A DNA stretch of 46,244 bases, taken from Wandonia sp964447015 (GTDB lineage Bacteria; Bacteroidota; Bacteroidia; Flavobacteriales_D; Crocinitomicaceae). This document shows positions 8,696-17,903 of the stretch, one piece after another; the first letter of the stretch is position 1, and every line of letters begins with the position of its first letter. A program made the translations under genes and the position numbers. Where the stretch lies: assembly GCA_964447015.1 (NCBI GenBank), contig CAYUQU010000021.1:1-46244 (forward strand), written 5' to 3'. The notes under the pieces are model-generated. The model was not told the DNA's origin and did no database searches. It worked only from the letters and a program-made list of their open reading frames with translations.

Positions 8696-8713
8696 GAGTT
8701 ATTTTTGAAATAA

Positions 8714-11700
8714 TTATTTCTGAACATCTTCTTTTACATTCTTCATCAAATCCACGATTAATGGAGTAGCGATACATACAGAAGAGTAAGTACCTACAAT
8801 CACACCAATCATCAATGCGAAGATGAATCCTTTGATTGCATCGCCACCTAAAATGAAGATAGTTAATAATACAACAAAAGTAGACATCGATGTATTAATC
8901 GTACGACTTAAAGTTGAGTTCAATGCGTCATTGATGTTTTCGTTACGGTTTTTGCGCTTGTGTAAACCAAGTACTTCACGAATACGGTCAAATATAACCA
9001 CGGTGTCATTTATCGAATAACCTACAACTGTTAGAATAGCAGCAATAAATGCTTGGTCTATGTCCATATTGAAAGGTAGAATACCGTGGAAAATTGCAAA
9101 TATTCCCAACACAACAATAACGTCATGTGTCATTGCTAAAAGTGCTCCTAAACCATATTGCCATTTACCAAAACGGAACAATATGTAAAGGAAAATCACA
9201 ATCAACGATAGAATAATCGCTATGTATGCTGATTGTTTTAATTCATCCGACATCACCGCTGATACGCTTCTACTTTGCACAACGGTATAAGTTCCCATTT
9301 CTGCTTCAACCATAGCAAGACCTTCTTTTAATTTAGAGTCTACTATTGTGTCAGCATTCACTACACCTTGTAAATAGTTTGTTTGAATTTCAACTTGATT
9401 TTTACTTTCCTTAGTTTTTACAATTACATCAGCAACTTGACCGTCAGAAATCATAACAGATTTTAGACTTGATACGATACTCTCAGAGTTAGCTGCGTTT
9501 TCAAATTTCACTTCAAATGAACGACCACCTGTAAATTCGACTCCGTATTTTAACCCTTTAGTTGCTAAAGCGGCAATACCCACAATCATCAAAACAGCTG
9601 AAATTGCATAGTAAATCTTTCTTTTAGATACAAATGCAAAGTTTAGGTTTTTGAATGCGTTCTTCGTAATACGTGTAGAGAAAGAAATGTTCTTTTTACT
9701 ATCGTTAAAGTATTCGAAGATTAATCTTGAAATCACAACTGCAGCAAATACAGACGAGAAGATACCAATAATCAACGTCGTTGCAAAACTCTCAATAGGT
9801 CCAGAACCAAAAATCTTAAGAATAATTGCTGTTAACAATGTCGTTAAGTTGGCATCAAGAATAGAAGACAATGCTTTTGCAAATCCGTCCTTAATAGCTA
9901 ATTTCTGGCCTTTACCTGCATCAATTTCTTCACGAATACGTTCAAATATAAGTACGTTTGCATCGACCGACATACCAATTGTAAGAACGATACCAGCGAT
10001 CCCCGCAAGTGTCAATACTGCACTAAATGAAGCAAGTGACCCAAGAATAAACAAGATGTTAATTAACAAAGATGCATTTGCGATAATTCCAGCTTGTCCA
10101 TAATAGAATATCATGTACAAAAGCACGATCAAAAGAGCGATTGCAAACGACATCATACCTGCGTTGATATTCGCTTCACCCAAAGTGGGTCCAACAATAG
10201 ACTCGTCAATAATGCTACATGGAGCAGGAAGAGAACCTGCATTCAATAACGCTGCAAATTCTTTCGCTTCAGCAACAGTGTAATTACCTGTGATTTGCGC
10301 ATTACCATCATTCATGATTCCTTGTACTGTTGGGGAGCTAATAACGCTTCCATCCATTACAATTGCTACATTTTTTTGAAGGTTTGCAGAAGTAAGATTA
10401 GCCCACTTTGATGTACCCTTGCTTGTCATTCTAAGCGAAACCGAAATTTTACCAAATTGGTCATAACTTTGGTTCGCATCTTTAATGTCATTTCCTCCTA
10501 CAGGTGGTTTGCCTGATTCAGGTACGCGAATTGCATGAAGTGCATAAGCATTGATTTCTCCATTCTCTCCAAATTTAGTAGCATTAGAAGCCCACATAAA
10601 TTTCACGTCGATGAACGGATATAAAGCACGCACTTCTTTTTCACGCAATAGATTTCCTATTTTAGAAGTGTCAGTAGCTTTCGCATATAAAAGTAAGTCA
10701 GAGTGACCGCCTTGTATAGTTTGAGCAGGCGCTAAGATGTATTTTCCTAAAATTGTTTGAGAAGCAGCAAGTGAATCACCTTGTGCCGTACCATCAGCAA
10801 CGCTTGTTGAATCTTCATCTAGATTTAATAATAAATCATCTTCAGCTTTTGAAGTATCTTGATCAGATGCAAGATTCAAGTCAACTGTTGAAGTATCTTT
10901 CGTTTTAGCTTCATTATCAAGATTTAAATCTAAGTTTAAATCATCAGATTCTTCTACTTTAGATTTATCTCCGTACTTCTCGAAAAGAACTTTGTCAGCT
11001 TGATCAAAGAATGTTTGGAAAGATTTATTGTCATACGTTTCGTAAAACTCCAAGTTAGCTGTCGACTGTAATTTTTGACGAACGGTGTTTTTGTCTTTTA
11101 CACCAGGGAGTTCAATATAAATACGATTCTTTTCCTCGTCAATTTGAATGTTTGGTTGAGCAACACCGAATTGGTTAATACGACGGTTCATGATGTTTTC
11201 CACACCTTTTAATGAACCTTTAACACGTTTCTTTAAGTAAGAAATTACCTCGTCGTTTGTCGACTCGTTTGTCAGTTCTTCACTTGATGTAGAATAGAAA
11301 TCTTTCACTAACTCGCGATCTCCATTCAATTCCTTATATGCAGCTACAAATAAGTCAACGAAATCACCACCTTTAGTTTGGTATGTTTCTAAAGCTTGAT
11401 CATATGGACGTGCAAAACGGCTACCTCTAGGGTTAACTGCTTCACTTTTTACAAGTTCGGGAATAGACACCTCAAGAGTAACACTCATACCACCTTTAAG
11501 GTCAAGACCTAGGTTGATACTTCTGTTTTTACTCTCGTTGTAAGTTGCTCCTGTCCAAGTAACTTTTTTGTCACCCTTATCAATCAAATAGGCATTGGTG
11601 TAGTAGTTCAAGATAATGTCCTCAGACTCTTGATTACCTAATTCAATTGCACGACCGCTAGGGAGTACGATTGTTTCTTCACCAGTTTCCTTAACTGAGT

Positions 11701-11842
11701 TTTTAAGTGAGTCTAATTGCTCTAGAGCATAAGAGTCTGCTTCGTTTTCTACTCTGTTCGTGACAAATGTGTACGAAATTTGGTATACACAAACAATTGC
11801 AACAACAATTGTAAGAAACCAGAAAAATCCTTTATTACGCAT
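8714..11842 (-). CDS. secDF: Protein translocase subunit SecDF (fused)
   Basis: A 1042-residue fusion of SecD and SecF, the proton-driven membrane proteins that help pull proteins through SecYEG. An N-terminal membrane helix (about 5-28) is followed by the SecD signature LGLDLKGGMSVTLEV (about 111-125) and the large periplasmic domain. A cluster of helices with GIVLTIGMSVDANVLIFERI carries the key Asp. The SecF half contains GVEFTGGRSFEV and VVGYSINDTVVIFDRI. Fusion is usual in Bacteroidota. An acidic low-complexity insert at about residues 292-362 (DNA 10757-10969) contains repeated DLNL units inside the periplasmic part of SecD. The gene has its own promoter and terminator. Confidence 0.96.
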   Translation of the reverse strand: MRNKGFFWFLTIVVAIVCVYQISYTFVTNRVENEADSYALEQLDSLKNSVKETGEETIVLPSGRAIELGNQESEDIILNYYTNAYLIDKGDKKVTWTGATYNESKNRSINLGLDLKGGMSVTLEVSIPELVKSEAVNPRGSRFARPYDQALETYQTKGGDFVDLFVAAYKELNGDRELVKDFYSTSSEELTNESTNDEVISYLKKRVKGSLKGVENIMNRRINQFGVAQPNIQIDEEKNRIYIELPGVKDKNTVRQKLQSTANLEFYETYDNKSFQTFFDQADKVLFEKYGDKSKVEESDDLNLDLNLDNEAKTKDTSTVDLNLASDQDTSKAEDDLLLNLDEDSTSVADGTAQGDSLAASQTILGKYILAPAQTIQGGHSDLLLYAKATDTSKIGNLLREKEVRALYPFIDVKFMWASNATKFGENGEINAYALHAIRVPESGKPPVGGNDIKDANQSYDQFGKISVSLRMTSKGTSKWANLTSANLQKNVAIVMDGSVISSPTVQGIMNDGNAQITGNYTVAEAKEFAALLNAGSLPAPCSIIDESIVGPTLGEANINAGMMSFAIALLIVLLYMIFYYGQAGIIANASLLINILFILGSLASFSAVLTLAGIAGIVLTIGMSVDANVLIFERIREEIDAGKGQKLAIKDGFAKALSSILDANLTTLLTAIILKIFGSGPIESFATTLIIGIFSSVFAAVVISRLIFEYFNDSKKNISFSTRITKNAFKNLNFAFVSKRKIYYAISAVLMIVGIAALATKGLKYGVEFTGGRSFEVKFENAANSESIVSSLKSVMISDGQVADVIVKTKESKNQVEIQTNYLQGVVNADTIVDSKLKEGLAMVEAEMGTYTVVQSRSVSAVMSDELKQSAYIAIILSLIVIFLYILFRFGKWQYGLGALLAMTHDVIVVLGIFAIFHGILPFNMDIDQAFIAAILTVVGYSINDTVVIFDRIREVLGLHKRKNRNENINDALNSTLSRTINTSMSTFVVLLTIFILGGDAIKGFIFALMIGVIVGTYSSVCIATPLIVDLMKNVKEDVQK

Positions 11843-11864
11843 TTTTAATTTGTTATTAAGGGTG

Positions 11865-11895
11865 CAAATATAGAATTTCAGTTCATTAATATCAA
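11865..11895 (-). promoter_or_regulatory. Promoter of secDF
   Basis: On the minus strand, TTG (11895-11893) and TATATTTG (11872-11865, perfect -7) are 20 nt apart, with 22 nt from the -7 element to the ATG. Confidence 0.6.
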
Positions 11896-11981
11896 CACTT
11901 TATGCCATCTTGTTTATTAACGATTTATCCACGATGAAATGTGAACGAAAGAAACCTAGTGTTTATAAGGGGTGTGGAGGT

Positions 11982-12662
11982 TTATTCTTGACCGAATTCA
12001 ACTAAATTATAGTGAATTTCATTTCCTTTTCGAATGTCAAGGGTGTCAAAATTCATTATTTCATGGTGTTTATAAGACTTTTTAACTAGGCCTACACCCT
12101 TTGCATAAATCTCAAATTTGCGTCTGTGATCTATTAATGAGAAGAAATCTTCTTGCTCGACAATAAGTGTGGAAGTGAAATTGTGCCCATCAACAACTCT
12201 TGCTTCATGAATGTCTCTATAAAAACAGTCTAGCTCATCGTATATATTAAATGCGTTTGCATTCCAGTTTTTTTCATCTGTTGGTGCAAAAACTAATTTA
12301 ATAACACGTTGATTTTCCTCAACAAGCTCAGCTCTATTCCCTGAGATCTTGGTGGTCCACACATCTTTGATTTGCCAGTCGTCTGTATCACTTGTTCGCG
12401 TATATCTAAAAAAGCGATTTGCGATTTCGTTCTCAAGATCTAGAATGGTGTCCCCAATTACAATCTTTAATTGGTATATTGAAGTGTCATGCTGTGTTGT
12501 TGACTGTGCGTCGTGGCGAACTTCAAGGACGTCGTATACGACATAATGACCTTTGTTCGTAGGGTAGTAGTCGTAGTGGAAGTCAATAGGAGTACTGTCA
12601 CCTTTTTTACAAGATGTAATTAAAGCACCTCCACATAATATAAGTAACAATAGATTTTTCAC
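11982..12662 (-). CDS. Predicted lipoprotein of unknown function
   Basis: A 226-residue protein with a lipoprotein signal peptide: MKNLLLLILCGGALITSC, where LITSC is a lipobox and Cys18 is the predicted lipidated residue, followed by KKGDS. The mature part is soluble, has no cysteine-rich or repeat character, and is mostly beta-strand by eye. I recognise no catalytic motif and assign no function. The start is a GTG; no in-frame ATG lies near it, and the signal peptide begins exactly there. It is the last gene on the minus strand before secDF, 61 nt beyond the MORN-like gene, so it may be read from the same transcript. Confidence 0.75.
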   Translation of the reverse strand: MKNLLLLILCGGALITSCKKGDSTPIDFHYDYYPTNKGHYVVYDVLEVRHDAQSTTQHDTSIYQLKIVIGDTILDLENEIANRFFRYTRTSDTDDWQIKDVWTTKISGNRAELVEENQRVIKLVFAPTDEKNWNANAFNIYDELDCFYRDIHEARVVDGHNFTSTLIVEQEDFFSLIDHRRKFEIYAKGVGLVKKSYKHHEIMNFDTLDIRKGNEIHYNLVEFGQE

Positions 12663-12723
12663 TGTATAAAAATACGGAAATTTTAAGTGAATGGTTGGTT
12701 ATTACGTGAATATATTCGGGTAA

Positions 12724-13485
12724 TTATTCATTTGGACTAATACCAGCTTCTTTTAATTCAGCTAATTTAGCCTTAAGTTTTTCACCTTTGAGTTCTTTTC
12801 CATGATAAAAGTATCGTCGTCCAATTTCTTTACCAGCTTCATCATACCCAATCCACCAGCCGTGTTTGATGTTGTTTTTGTATCGTTCAATAATCATTAA
12901 TTTACCATTTGAGTGATATTTGTTTACAATACCCTCATAGTGTTCATTTACGTATTTACCTTCTGTCTTTAGTGTTCCATTAGGGAAGAATTCTTTTACT
13001 TCGCCTTTCAATTTTCCATTTTCATAGTTAAATTGCTGAGCGATTTGTTGGTTTTTCACGCTCTCGTCTTCTGGAATGTAATATATTGTTTTTGTTCCGT
13101 TCAACACCCCCTTATTATAGGTCTCTTTATAGCTTACATGACCTGTAGGTGTAAAATGCGTCCAAACAGAGTCTTTTTCTTTATTTATATATTTCCCATA
13201 AGCCAATATAACCCCATTTTCATCGTACATCAATGAACGGCTGACTTTACCGTTTGCTTCAAACTGCATAATTGCCTTTACTTTCTTTGAAGGATAGTAA
13301 TACGTGAATTTACCATATGGTTCTCCGTCTTTAAACTGACCTTCATATTGAGGAACTCTACTTTTCTCGTAAAGTACAACCCATTGACCTTGCTTGCGAC
13401 CTTGAGCGTCGGTTTTGTTGAGGTCTTGAGAAAAGACAAGGCAAGATGTTAATGTAATAACGAAGAGTAAAATATACTTAATCAT
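12724..13485 (-). CDS. Secreted MORN-variant (YwqK-like) repeat protein
   Basis: A 253-residue protein with a signal peptide (about 1-19, ending VFSQ) and roughly seven imperfect beta-hairpin repeats of the MORN/YwqK type. Repeated pieces include GQWVVLYEKS, YGKFTYYYPS, GKLKGEVKEFFPNGTLKTEG, YEGIVNKYHSNGK and HGWWIGYDEAG. Such proteins are often labelled antitoxin YwqK, but there is no toxin gene beside it and it is predicted to be exported, so that name would mislead. Its ATG overlaps the stop of gmhB by 4 nt, which makes it the last clear member of the heptose/glycan operon, perhaps only through readthrough. Confidence 0.8.
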   Translation of the reverse strand: MIKYILLFVITLTSCLVFSQDLNKTDAQGRKQGQWVVLYEKSRVPQYEGQFKDGEPYGKFTYYYPSKKVKAIMQFEANGKVSRSLMYDENGVILAYGKYINKEKDSVWTHFTPTGHVSYKETYNKGVLNGTKTIYYIPEDESVKNQQIAQQFNYENGKLKGEVKEFFPNGTLKTEGKYVNEHYEGIVNKYHSNGKLMIIERYKNNIKHGWWIGYDEAGKEIGRRYFYHGKELKGEKLKAKLAELKEAGISPNE

Positions 13486-14030
13486 AGTTCAAACAATTTA
13501 ATACAATCGTGTAATGTGTTACAATAATAGTCAGCATTTTCCTTTGATGATGCTTCATCCCCAATTTTTACAGTAATCATGCCAAGATTTTTGCCGAAAA
13601 GAATGTCAGAATCCGAGTCGCCAACCATTATCGACTTTTTAAAATCAACTTCTGGATACAATTCTTTAGCCTTTAATCCCATTCCTGTATTTGGTTTTCG
13701 ATAGTCACTTTTTTCTGCAGCTAATTGGGGAGCGAAGAAGATTTCGGTTAATTTCCCTCCATTTGCTTCAATTTCACTTTGCATATAATGATGTACGTCT
13801 AAAAGGTTACGCTCAGTCATATATCCTTTGCCAATCCCTTGTTGATTGGTTACCACGAAGATCTTTCCAAAGTGCTTTGAGAATTCAATAATTGCCTCTT
13901 TTGAGCCAGAAATAAAAACGAATTCATCAATTGTTTTTACATAATTGTCAATAATCCGAACGTTAATAACGCCGTCTCGGTCGAGAAATAGTGACCAATT
14001 TTTGTCTATCTTCTGTTTAAATGAGCTCAT
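13482..14030 (-). CDS. gmhB: D-glycero-D-manno-heptose 1,7-bisphosphate 7-phosphatase-like HAD hydrolase
   Basis: A 182-residue HAD-IIIA phosphatase, GmhB length. Motif I is LDRDGVIN at about residues 16-23 with both catalytic Asp, motif II is in VTNQQGIGKG at about 60-69, and motifs III and IV appear as RKPNTGM and MVGDSDSD. In the heptose pathway GmhB removes the 7-phosphate of heptose bisphosphate. The neighbours HddA and HddC support this role. The zinc-binding loop of E. coli-type GmhB, which has Cys and His before RKP, is here FFAPQLAAEKSDYRKP and lacks all cysteines, so this copy should be zinc-independent. A related histidinol-phosphatase role is less likely. It overlaps hddC by 14 nt. 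Confidence 0.8.
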   Translation of the reverse strand: MSSFKQKIDKNWSLFLDRDGVINVRIIDNYVKTIDEFVFISGSKEAIIEFSKHFGKIFVVTNQQGIGKGYMTERNLLDVHHYMQSEIEANGGKLTEIFFAPQLAAEKSDYRKPNTGMGLKAKELYPEVDFKKSIMVGDSDSDILFGKNLGMITVKIGDEASSKENADYYCNTLHDCIKLFEL

Positions 14031-14721
14031 TTTGTGCCTTTCTATAATCTTCTGGTATGCCGATATCTATAAAATATCCTTTTTGTTCAAATCCGATAAA
14101 TTCTCCTTCATTCACATATTTTTCCAAATAATCTGTTTCGAATGAAAATGATGTTCCAAGTGATTTTTGAGTGAATTTGGTCTTATTCAATAAATAGATT
14201 CCACCATTAATTAAACCATTCGAAACGGTTTTTTTCTCTGTGAATTTGATAATTGAGTTATCACCAATGATTACTTCGCCATAGCGATTCCCTTGTTTTA
14301 TGCGATGTAATGCAATACTACAGGCAAAATCCATTTTCATAGATTGGTTCACGAAATCAAGCAAGTCGATATCGAAAAAAGTATCCCCGTTTACTGCGAG
14401 AACATAATCAGAATTGATGTGCTGTAGTGCTTGCGAAATTGCTCCTCCTGTGCCCAGTGCTTCGTCTTCTTCTGAAAAGGAAATTGTGTAGGGATAGTTA
14501 TTTGACTTAATATAGTCAATAATAACAAATTTCTTATATCCTACTGAGATGATAAACTCATTGACTCCTTTTTGATGTAAATGATTCAATAAAATAATCA
14601 AAAAGGGAGTGTCGCCGATGAGTGCCATTGGTTTGGGCAAATCTTTCACAACAGATCGCAAGCGAGTTCCTTTTCCACCTGCTAGCACTATGCACGGTAT
14701 GTCGCTTAAAGTACGCTCCAT
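14017..14721 (-). CDS. hddC: D-glycero-alpha-D-manno-heptose 1-phosphate guanylyltransferase-like nucleotidyltransferase
   Basis: A 234-residue sugar-1-phosphate nucleotidyltransferase. The N-terminal signature CIVLAGGKGTRLRSVVKDLP followed by KPM is at about residues 10-32; the metal-binding Asp is in VNGDTFFDID at about 119-128, and the second is in YFIDIGIPEDY near the C-terminus. In the GDP-heptose pathway HddC transfers GMP to heptose 1-phosphate. The sequence alone could fit another sugar-nucleotide pyrophosphorylase. The assignment to HddC comes from its place between the kinase HddA (16-nt overlap) and the phosphatase GmhB (14-nt overlap). These overlaps imply translational coupling. 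Confidence 0.82.
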   Translation of the reverse strand: MERTLSDIPCIVLAGGKGTRLRSVVKDLPKPMALIGDTPFLIILLNHLHQKGVNEFIISVGYKKFVIIDYIKSNNYPYTISFSEEDEALGTGGAISQALQHINSDYVLAVNGDTFFDIDLLDFVNQSMKMDFACSIALHRIKQGNRYGEVIIGDNSIIKFTEKKTVSNGLINGGIYLLNKTKFTQKSLGTSFSFETDYLEKYVNEGEFIGFEQKGYFIDIGIPEDYRKAQNELI

Positions 14722-15731
14722 CGTTCTGCTCCAGTTTCTGTAAATTGATAAGGAATTACAGCGCCACCAAATTCTTTTAACGCGCGAATTACATCATAGC
14801 GTTTTGATTGGTCTGCATAGAACATCATAAAACCGCCACCACCTGCGCCTGAAATTTTACCTCCTAAGGCACCAGAATCACGTGCAGCATTATATATGTT
14901 TTCAATCATAGTGTTACTAATTCCGTCGGCCATTTCTTTTTTATGCATCCAACTGTCGTGAAGTAACGCACCTATTTCCTCTAAATCGCCTTTGAGTAAC
15001 ACATCTTTCATTTCAAAAGATTTAGACTTTAGGTGATGCGTTGCGTTAATTGAACGTTCTTGACAATTGATGATGTTTTGTTGTTGTTCCTTAATGATGT
15101 TTGCTGATTCTCTTGAGGTTTCTGTGTAATATAGTATTAAACAAAAAGCTAATTCATTTCGAAGCTTGGTACGAATTCGAAGTGGGTTTACAATCACAGA
15201 ACCATTTGTTGCGAACTCCATAAAGTTGAACCCACCAAAAGTTGCGGCATATTGGTCTTGTCGTCCTCCCGCCATTTTCAAGTCATTTCGCTCTATATCG
15301 AAGGCCAAACGAGCGGTGTCGTATTCTCCTAAAGGTAATTTTAACCATTCTGTAAATGCAGCAAGCATTGAAACGACAAGAGTTGAACTCGTTCCCAATC
15401 CCGATCCCGAAGGCACGTCCATTGAAGTGGTCATTTCAAAGGAAAGGGGAGCTTTAGAAAAGTCTTTTACAATTCTATTATAAACACCTTTTTGCAAGTC
15501 TAATGTTCCGTCTATAGGTAAGCTTGCTAAAGAATCAAACTCCAAGTATTGATTATTGTCTTCCGAACGCAATATGATTTTACCATCATTTCTAGGGATG
15601 ATGGTTGTATGCGCATAAAGATTAATAGTCGCATTAAGTACTGCACCCCCAAATTGGTCTGTGTAAGGACTGACATCTGTGCCGCCACCGGCTAGACCTA
15701 ATCGAAATGGTGCTTTACTGCGAATTATCAT
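14706..15731 (-). CDS. hddA: D-glycero-alpha-D-manno-heptose 7-phosphate kinase-like GHMP kinase
   Basis: A 341-residue GHMP-family sugar kinase. The N-terminus RSKAPFRLGLAGGGTDVSPY is the strong signature of the HddA/FkgP-type branch. The ATP-binding GHMP motif is PSGSGLGTSSTLVVS at about residues 107-121, and the C-terminal glycine-rich motif KISGAGGGGFMMFY is at about 298-311. HddA phosphorylates heptose 7-phosphate at C1. The gene starts with an ATG overlapping the stop of the GT4 gene by 4 nt and overlaps hddC by 16 nt at its end. Fucokinase-like activity is a less likely alternative given gmhB nearby. Confidence 0.85.
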   Translation of the reverse strand: MIIRSKAPFRLGLAGGGTDVSPYTDQFGGAVLNATINLYAHTTIIPRNDGKIILRSEDNNQYLEFDSLASLPIDGTLDLQKGVYNRIVKDFSKAPLSFEMTTSMDVPSGSGLGTSSTLVVSMLAAFTEWLKLPLGEYDTARLAFDIERNDLKMAGGRQDQYAATFGGFNFMEFATNGSVIVNPLRIRTKLRNELAFCLILYYTETSRESANIIKEQQQNIINCQERSINATHHLKSKSFEMKDVLLKGDLEEIGALLHDSWMHKKEMADGISNTMIENIYNAARDSGALGGKISGAGGGGFMMFYADQSKRYDVIRALKEFGGAVIPYQFTETGAERWSVL

Positions 15732-16858
15732 TGAATCAGTTTGGAATACAAATTTAAAATTTCTTCGTTAAACGAATGCCAACTGAATTTCTGCTTTTCT
15801 TCAGCAAAATTGCCAGTGTATTTCTGAGATAAATTTTCTTCAATAAACTGATTGATAGCTATACTGAAATCACCAGAATCAGGTTCAACGACAAGGCCAA
15901 GTTTTTCGTTTGGAACCATATCGGGTAGAGCCCCCACATTACTTACTATCATAGGCAAGTCGAAGTGATAAGCAATTTGTGTAACGCCACTTTGTGTTGC
16001 AGAACGGTAGGGAAGAACGAGTGCATCCGCAGCCGAGAAATAAGTTGATACTTCTGAATCAGGAATGAATTTATTGTGAAACACAACGTTGTTCTCTAAT
16101 CCGAGGTCTTTTATTTGCTTGTGATATTGCGCTTCATCTGCGTAACATTCTCCTGCAATAACCAATTGAATGTCTTTGCGATGTGTCGACTTTGCGAGAG
16201 CATCCAGTAAAATATCTAAACCTTTGTATTGGCGAATGAGCCCGAAAAAGAGTAAAGTGTATTTCTCAGGGTCAAGGCTGAGCGCTTCGCGCGCTTTGTT
16301 TTTGTCAATACGTTCACCAAAATTTGAGAATATTGGGTGAGCGTGAATTGTACGCGGTTTAGTAGAATCAAATTTGATTAAATCATTCTCTACTGACTGA
16401 GCCATTGTAACAAAAGCATCAATAGGTTTTAGAAAGTATTTTGTAAATGCTTTGTCTCCCGTTCGTTTTTCGTGCGGAATGACATTGTCTAATACGCCTA
16501 TAATATTGGTGTGTTTATTTTTTTTGATTTTTCGCAAAATTGTTCCAAATGAGGGTCCCATTAGTGGCAGCCAATAGCGAATAATGACCAAATCTGGCTT
16601 TTTGTCGCGAATTTCACCACCTACTTTTAGCCAATTAAGCGGGTTGTAAGCGTGAATTTTTCTAGATATTGGAAGTTTAGGTCCTGCGCCATCCGCAAAT
16701 TGAGACTTTCCAGGAAACAAAAAGTCTGGATATTGTTTGGTAAAAGTGATTAGTTCAACTTGATGTCCACGGTCGATAAAATCTTGCGCCATTAGTTCAT
16801 TACCAAGAGCAATTCCACCTCTAAAAGGGTGTGCCGGACCGATAATAACAATGTGCAT
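15728..16858 (-). CDS. Family 4 glycosyltransferase
   Basis: A 376-residue GT-B glycosyltransferase of the GT4 type. The N-terminus HIVIIGPAHPFRGGIALGNE includes the glycine-rich acceptor loop. The C-terminal donor domain shows LLFFGLIRQYKGLDILLDAL (about 203-222) and YFSAADALVLPYRSATQSGV (about 277-296), which is the usual nucleotide-sugar-binding region. No membrane segments are present, so it should work on a lipid- or glycan-linked acceptor at the inner face of the inner membrane. The donor may be GDP-heptose made by the genes just downstream, but that is inference. It is separated from the GT2 gene by 9 nt and overlaps hddA by 4 nt. Confidence 0.88.
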   Translation of the reverse strand: MHIVIIGPAHPFRGGIALGNELMAQDFIDRGHQVELITFTKQYPDFLFPGKSQFADGAGPKLPISRKIHAYNPLNWLKVGGEIRDKKPDLVIIRYWLPLMGPSFGTILRKIKKNKHTNIIGVLDNVIPHEKRTGDKAFTKYFLKPIDAFVTMAQSVENDLIKFDSTKPRTIHAHPIFSNFGERIDKNKAREALSLDPEKYTLLFFGLIRQYKGLDILLDALAKSTHRKDIQLVIAGECYADEAQYHKQIKDLGLENNVVFHNKFIPDSEVSTYFSAADALVLPYRSATQSGVTQIAYHFDLPMIVSNVGALPDMVPNEKLGLVVEPDSGDFSIAINQFIEENLSQKYTGNFAEEKQKFSWHSFNEEILNLYSKLIQ

Positions 16859-16867
16859 GAGTGGATA

Positions 16868-17821
16868 TTAAATTTCCTTTTCTATCAAATAGTGATTACG
16901 CGTAGATGAATTTCGACCAACTAGTTCGGCAATAAATCCTGCTAAAAAGAATTGGACACCCATAATCATTGCAGATAATGCGATGTAAAACTCAGCACGA
17001 CTAGCAATCAGACGATTTGTTTTATCTATAAATAATTTTGAAACACCTAACCAAACGGCAAATCCAAAACCGACGATAAACATAAGGGTGCCTAGTGCTC
17101 CGAACAAGTGCATTGGTTTTTTAGCAAATTTGCCCATGAAAACGACAGAAAGCAAGTCGAGGAAACCATTCATAAAACGGTTAAGTCCAAACTTAGTCGT
17201 ACCATATTTTCGAGCTTGGTGGGCAACAACTTTTTCACCAATGTTGTTGTATCCAGCAAATTTCGCCAGTACTGGTACATAGCGGTGCATCTCTCCATAT
17301 ACTTCGATGCTTTTTACCACCATTTTTTTGTATGCTTTCAGTCCACAATTAAAGTCATTGAGGCGAATTCCAGTCAATTTTCGAGTAGCCCAATTGAACA
17401 ATTTTGTTGGAATTGTCTTTGAAATAGGGTCATGACGTTTTTTCTTCCATCCAGAAACTAAATCATAATCATCTTTCATGATCATGTTGTACAGTTCTGG
17501 AATTTCCTCAGGACTGTCTTGAAGATCTGCATCCATCGTAATAACAACATTACCTTTTACAGCTTCAAATCCAGCAAAAAGCGCAGCGGATTTTCCGTAG
17601 TTGCGTTGGAATTTAATTCCACGAACGGCTTTATTTCTTGCGTTTAATTCTTGAATAACATCCCATGATTTATCTTTTGAACCGTCGTTCACAAAGATTA
17701 TTTCGTATGAAAATTTGTTAGCTTCCATTACACGTACTATCCAGTCATGTAATTCAGGAAGCGATTCTTCCTCATTATACAATGGTACAACAACCGAGAT
17801 GTCTAATTCTGTGTCTTTCAC
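16868..17821 (-). CDS. Family 2 glycosyltransferase with C-terminal membrane helices (DPM1/GtrB-like)
   Basis: A 317-residue polyprenyl-phosphate-type glycosyltransferase. The GT-A start VVPLYNEEESLPEL is at about residues 10-23, the DAD metal motif is in ITMDADLQDSPEEI at about 94-107, and two membrane helices follow at about 235-260 and 280-305 (FGALGTLMFIVGFGFAVWLG and a later MIMGVQFFLAGFI). Such enzymes transfer a sugar to undecaprenyl phosphate. The start codon is GTG; no ATG is available and a perfect -7 element lies 24 nt upstream. It is the first gene of the minus-strand heptose/glycan operon. Confidence 0.88.
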   Translation of the reverse strand: MKDTELDISVVVPLYNEEESLPELHDWIVRVMEANKFSYEIIFVNDGSKDKSWDVIQELNARNKAVRGIKFQRNYGKSAALFAGFEAVKGNVVITMDADLQDSPEEIPELYNMIMKDDYDLVSGWKKKRHDPISKTIPTKLFNWATRKLTGIRLNDFNCGLKAYKKMVVKSIEVYGEMHRYVPVLAKFAGYNNIGEKVVAHQARKYGTTKFGLNRFMNGFLDLLSVVFMGKFAKKPMHLFGALGTLMFIVGFGFAVWLGVSKLFIDKTNRLIASRAEFYIALSAMIMGVQFFLAGFIAELVGRNSSTRNHYLIEKEI

Positions 17822-17844
17822 AATATGGGAATTTACCTAGTTTA

Positions 17845-17852
17845 CAAATATA
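17845..17852 (-). promoter_or_regulatory. -7 element for the glycan operon
   Basis: The minus strand reads TATATTTG, a perfect TAnnTTTG, 24 nt before the GTG start of the GT2 gene. No clear TTG at -33. Confidence 0.45.
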
Positions 17853-17903
17853 ATTGAATTCGCGAATTAGGGGATTTTTTTAGGAGATAAGATTCAATGT
17901 TTT

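Noticed and set aside
9651..10103. 150-codon plus-strand ORF inside secDF
   Set aside because: It is antisense to conserved SecD membrane segments and shows no family features; it is a shadow.
12724..13485. Toxin-antitoxin system from the YwqK-like annotation
   Set aside because: The protein has a signal peptide and no toxin gene is beside it; only the repeat type is shared.
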